From an uncultured Collinsella sp. (lineage in GTDB: Bacteria; Actinomycetota; Coriobacteriia; Coriobacteriales; Coriobacteriaceae): DNA of 64,000 nucleotides. The stretch spans positions 33,612 through 97,611 of the forward strand of contig CAAEOE010000048.1 of the NCBI GenBank assembly GCA_900757505.1. Reading direction: 5' to 3'. Every line of letters starts with the position of its first letter. The first letter of the stretch is position 1. Position numbers and translations under genes: made by a program. Positions 61,371 through 64,000 of the stretch are shown one piece after another. The notes under the pieces were generated by a model. The model was given only the letters and a program-made list of their open reading frames with translations. It searched no databases and was not told the DNA's origin.

Positions 61371-61937
61371 ATGAATGAGATTTCCAACATACATGCGTTT
61401 GAAGACGAGGATTTTCTGCACGCTTGCTTTGTGTGGGGGATGGCCGTGCTTGTGGTGTTTGCCGTGTGCCTGGTGCCGGTGTTTATGCTGCTGGGCGGGC
61501 CTGCAGACTTGGATGCGGCTGACGCGGGCGGCTGGATGGCCGCCTTGGGCTGGATGGTCGGCTTGACTGCGGTTTCGGCGGCTTCATTTGCCATGCACGA
61601 GCTGGTGCACGGTGTGTTTTTTAAACTGCTGGCGCCTGCGGGCGCGAAGGTGACCTTTGGGGCGAATCGCGAGACAGCGATGATCTATGCCTGCGCCGAA
61701 GGCGTTGTGTATTCTCGCCGGCGGTACGTGGCGGTTTGCCTGGCACCGACGGTTGTTGTGACGACAACGCTTGCCCTGGGGCTTGCGTTTTCGGGCTATC
61801 CGCTGCTGTGCTACTTGGCTGCCGGCTTGCATTTGTCGGGTTGCGTGGGCGACTGGTATTACGTGCGGACCATTTTGCGCGACCGCCGCATTGTCGCCTG
61901 CGAGGATACGTCCTTTGGCGTGCGCTTTTTTGGGTGA
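61371..61937 (+). CDS. DUF3267 membrane metalloprotease-like protein
   Basis: A 188-residue membrane protein with an HExxH motif: MHELVHGVFFKLL in the middle, between hydrophobic segments (FVWGMAVLVVFAVCLVPVFML, WMVGLTAVSAASFA, VAVCLAPTVVVTTTLALGLAF, LLCYLAAGLHLSGCVGDW). The DUF3267 family resembles site-2-type intramembrane proteases, with no known substrate. A TATCCT box at 61357-61362 is only 8 bp before the ATG and there is no ribosome site, so the mRNA may be leaderless. queH starts 10 nt after its stop. Confidence 0.75.
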   Translation: MNEISNIHAFEDEDFLHACFVWGMAVLVVFAVCLVPVFMLLGGPADLDAADAGGWMAALGWMVGLTAVSAASFAMHELVHGVFFKLLAPAGAKVTFGANRETAMIYACAEGVVYSRRRYVAVCLAPTVVVTTTLALGLAFSGYPLLCYLAAGLHLSGCVGDWYYVRTILRDRRIVACEDTSFGVRFFG

Positions 61938-61947
61938 GGAGATGTCG

Positions 61948-62523
61948 ATGAAGTCGTTGTTGCTGCATACGTGCTGTGCGCCGTGCTCGCTTGAGCCGGT
62001 CCGCCTGCTGCGCGAGGAAGGGTTTGAGCCCACAATCTGCTGGACAAACCCCAATATTCAGCCTCACGATGAATGGCAGCGGCGTTTGGACGAGCTGCGC
62101 CGGTGGTGTGCCGATGGCGACATCGAGCTTATCGAGGCGGGGGAGGACCGGAAGCGCTGGGAGGCCGGCGTGGCCCCGCTGGGAGCCGACCGAGCCCGTC
62201 GCTGTCGCGCGTGCTATGCCCTGCGTCTGGCCGAGGCGTGCCGTGTGGCCCAGGAGCGCGGGTTTGAGTTTGTGGGCACGACGCTCGCCGTCTCGCCGTA
62301 CCAGCTGTTCGATACCTGCAATGACGTGCTTGAGCGCTTGGCGGCGGCACATGGGCTCACCCCGGTGATTCGCGATTTTCGCCCGTATTACCCCGAGGCG
62401 ACACGCCGTTCGCGCGAGCTTGGCATGTATCGGCAGAACTACTGTGGTTGCCGCTTCTCGGCTGTCGAGGCGGCCATGGACCGCGCCCGCATCCGCGACG
62501 AGCGCAAAGCCGCCAAAAAGTAG
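61948..62523 (+). CDS. queH: Epoxyqueuosine reductase QueH
   Basis: A 191-residue Fe-S enzyme, non-homologous to QueG, that reduces epoxyqueuosine to queuosine in tRNA. The DUF208 cysteine motifs are clear: LHTCCAPCS at residues 7-15, CRACYALRL in the middle, and YRQNYCGCRFS near the end. They bind a [4Fe-4S] cluster and form the redox disulfide. ATG 61948 has GAGGAG 6 nt upstream; ATG 61942 would be too close to the site. It follows DUF3267 and precedes queA, so the last two steps of queuosine synthesis are encoded together. Confidence 0.95.
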   Translation: MKSLLLHTCCAPCSLEPVRLLREEGFEPTICWTNPNIQPHDEWQRRLDELRRWCADGDIELIEAGEDRKRWEAGVAPLGADRARRCRACYALRLAEACRVAQERGFEFVGTTLAVSPYQLFDTCNDVLERLAAAHGLTPVIRDFRPYYPEATRRSRELGMYRQNYCGCRFSAVEAAMDRARIRDERKAAKK

Positions 62524-62587
62524 TTCACTTGGGACGTCAGCCTGCTAGGATGTAGAGCGGACTTTAGCTATATAAGGAGTATCCGAC

Positions 62588-63805
62588 GTGTCTATGCGTA
62601 CCGATGATTTTGACTATAACCTTCCTGAGGAACTGATTGCACAGGCTCCTGCCGAGCCGCGCGACTCCTGCCGCCTGTTGGTGGTGGATCGCAAGGGCTC
62701 CCGGGCGGGAACGCCGTTGGAGCACGGCGGTACCGTTGAGCACCGCATCTTCCGCGACATCATCGACTATATCGAGCCGGGCGACGTGCTCGTCATCAAC
62801 AAGACGCGCGTGATGCCGGCCCGCCTGATCGGTCGCAAGGCCGGCTCGGGCGGCGTGGTCGAGACGCTGCTGCTCAAGCGCCGCGAGGATGTGGATCCGC
62901 TGGGTCACGTTTGGGAGTGCCTGGTCAAGCCGGGTAAGCGCCTGAAGCCCGGTGCTCAGATTGAGTATCGTGCGGGCGGCGCCCATGCGCCCGAGGGCGC
63001 GCCCGTGGTGCTGACGGCCGAGGTCGTCGACTTTGTTACCGATAGCCGCGGTGGCCGTCTGGTGCGCTTTGAGCCGGCCGGTTGCAATGCCGCCGGCGAC
63101 CCGCGCACGCTCGACGAGGCCATCCACGCTGCCGGCCACGTGCCGCTGCCGCCCTACATTACCGATTACGAGGGCGATCCCGAGAAGTACCAGACCGTCT
63201 ACGCCATGAAGGAGGAGCACTCGGCTGCCGCTCCTACGGCGGGTCTTCACTTTACTCCCGAGCTCATGGCCGCTATCGAGGCCAAGGGTGCGAAGTTTGC
63301 CGCCGTCGAGCTCGAGGTGGGTATCGATACCTTCCGTCTGGTGGAGGAGGACGACCCCACGCAGCACGTGATGCACACCGAGCGCTATCACGTGTCGCAG
63401 GAGGTTGTCGACGCTGTGCATAAGGCGAAGGCCGAGGGCCATCGTGTGATCGCCGTCGGCACTACCGCAGTGCGCTCGCTCGAGAGCGCGTTTGACGCGG
63501 ACGCGCCGGTGTCCGATCCGGCTGTGACGGCGCGCTATTTTGAGGGCCGCGAGGACGGGGCCGACACGCTCGGCCGCGGTGACATCGTGGTGCGCGAGAA
63601 TGCGACGACGCAGCTCTACCTCATGCCCGGCTCGACCTATCACGTGGTCGACGCGCTGATCACGAACTTCCACGTGCCGCGCTCCACGCTCATGATGCTC
63701 GTAAGCGCGCTTGCCTCCCGCGACCAGATCATGGATGCCTACGCCGCCGCCATCGAGGAGCGCTACCGCTTCTTCAGCTTTGGCGACGCAATGCTCATTC
63801 AGTAG
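62588..63805 (+). CDS. queA: S-adenosylmethionine:tRNA ribosyltransferase-isomerase QueA
   Basis: A 405-residue enzyme that moves the ribosyl part of SAM to 7-aminomethyl-deazaguanine in tRNA, giving epoxyqueuosine. The family signatures are LPEELIAQAPAEPRDSCRL, GDVLVINKTRVMPARL, SAAAPTAGLHFT, ELEVGIDTFRLV, GTTAVRSLES and TNFHVPRSTLMMLV. It is about 55 residues longer than E. coli QueA, owing to insertions around residues 30-50 and 285-310. The GTG at 62588 lies 8 nt after AAGGAG; ATG 62594 is a less likely start. A hairpin follows immediately. Confidence 0.96.
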   Translation: MSMRTDDFDYNLPEELIAQAPAEPRDSCRLLVVDRKGSRAGTPLEHGGTVEHRIFRDIIDYIEPGDVLVINKTRVMPARLIGRKAGSGGVVETLLLKRREDVDPLGHVWECLVKPGKRLKPGAQIEYRAGGAHAPEGAPVVLTAEVVDFVTDSRGGRLVRFEPAGCNAAGDPRTLDEAIHAAGHVPLPPYITDYEGDPEKYQTVYAMKEEHSAAAPTAGLHFTPELMAAIEAKGAKFAAVELEVGIDTFRLVEEDDPTQHVMHTERYHVSQEVVDAVHKAKAEGHRVIAVGTTAVRSLESAFDADAPVSDPAVTARYFEGREDGADTLGRGDIVVRENATTQLYLMPGSTYHVVDALITNFHVPRSTLMMLVSALASRDQIMDAYAAAIEERYRFFSFGDAMLIQ

Positions 63806-63833
63806 GTTACGGCGTTTTACAAACGCCGTAACC
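63805..63833. terminator. Perfect hairpin at the queA stop codon
   Basis: A 13-bp perfect stem (63805-63817 with 63821-63833) around a TAC loop. It overlaps the last base of the stop codon. No U-tract, so termination is inferred from position only. Confidence 0.55.
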
Positions 63834-63836
63834 GGT

Positions 63837-64000
63837 CGACGCTGCAAACCCGCCAGAGCGGCAATCTGCCTTTCAACTTCGGCGGCATGACCAGGAAGAT
63901 TCCGCCGTTCTGCCGAACGGCGGACCGGGCGACGCTGCGCGGGCCGCATTTGGACAATCTGACGTTCAACTTCAAGGGCGCGACCAGAAGGTCAGCGCCC
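63837..64000. repeat. Tandem repeat, period 93 bp, running off the right edge
   Basis: Two units are seen. CGACGCTGC at 63837 and 63930, CAATCTG at 63862 and 63955, and TTCAACTTC at 63872 and 63965 all recur at exactly 93 bp, with variable sequence between them. Within the units are hairpins, for example CCGCCGTTC...GAACGGCGG at about 63902-63923, and GGGCGCGACC...GGTCAGCGCCC at the very end. On the minus strand the repeat is open in one frame to 63817, giving a 31-residue repeat (LVxPxKLxxRL). It may therefore be the end of a repetitive gene or a non-coding array. Confidence 0.7.

Noticed and set aside
62564..63949. A 461-codon minus-strand frame opposite queA
   Set aside because: queA is certain from its motifs; the opposite frame has no start context and no domain.
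63837..64000. CRISPR array at the right edge
   Set aside because: The conserved blocks are short and scattered within a 93-bp unit, not a 28-37-bp repeat with unique spacers, and no cas genes are present.

Overview
This window looks like chromosome from a high-GC, anaerobic, Gram-positive member of the Coriobacteriia (Actinomycetota), most like Collinsella. That is an inference from style and gene content, since no search was possible: roughly 60-65% GC, strong AGGAGG-type ribosome sites with GTG/TTG starts, a superoxide reductase, class III fructose-bisphosphatase, AddAB, QueH instead of QueG, and LAxTG-type surface proteins. I see no rRNA, tRNA, CRISPR array, transposase or prophage. About 44 genes are supported.

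Layout. 1-4.3 kb: 5' part of a YgiQ radical-SAM gene, a DUF1275 membrane protein, a FucO-type iron alcohol dehydrogenase and an M42 aminopeptidase. 4.4-8.5 kb: mnmA and cysK on the minus strand, with a divergent Rrf2 regulator next to cysK, then a small holin-like membrane protein and a YerC/TrpR-like regulator. 8.6-27.8 kb is a DNA-maintenance block on the plus strand: addB-addA, dnaE, a SWIM/SNF2 helicase, superoxide reductase, a catalytically degenerate NAD-synthetase-like protein, and ruvC-ruvA-ruvB behind a clear LexA (SOS) box. 27.9-41 kb: fhs, then fchA-folD further on (one-carbon metabolism), with a CDF cation exporter, a zinc-ribbon protein, a YhcG-type nuclease, a secreted PI-PLC-like protein and a lipoprotein between them. 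41-45 kb: C69 dipeptidase and a small acidic protein followed by a UbiB/AarF kinase-like protein.

45.1-51.9 kb is the most interesting part. A cobalamin riboswitch precedes two adjacent genes for surface-anchored proteins that both carry DUF4430 (transcobalamin C-terminal-like) domains, one of them 1786 residues long with six Ig-like repeats and a beta-propeller. I infer a B12-regulated corrinoid capture system on a Gram-positive cell surface. 52-64 kb: two paralogous GtrA proteins, fbp, a DegV protein, an unrecognised TIM-barrel-like protein, a 56-residue membrane protein, an RsmB/RsmF-type methyltransferase, a MetRS with an unusual KMSKS region, a DUF3267 protein, and queH and queA.

Cooperating genes: Fhs, FchA and FolD make a tetrahydrofolate one-carbon route, in which FolD has lost its cyclohydrolase lysine and FchA apparently does that step. 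CysK, MnmA and the Rrf2 regulator suggest sulfur handling. RuvABC, AddAB and the SNF2 protein serve recombination and repair. QueH and QueA finish queuosine. The spaces between genes carry several families of long, nearly perfect inverted repeats, two copies of one family showing compensatory base changes, plus a 93-bp tandem repeat at the right edge.
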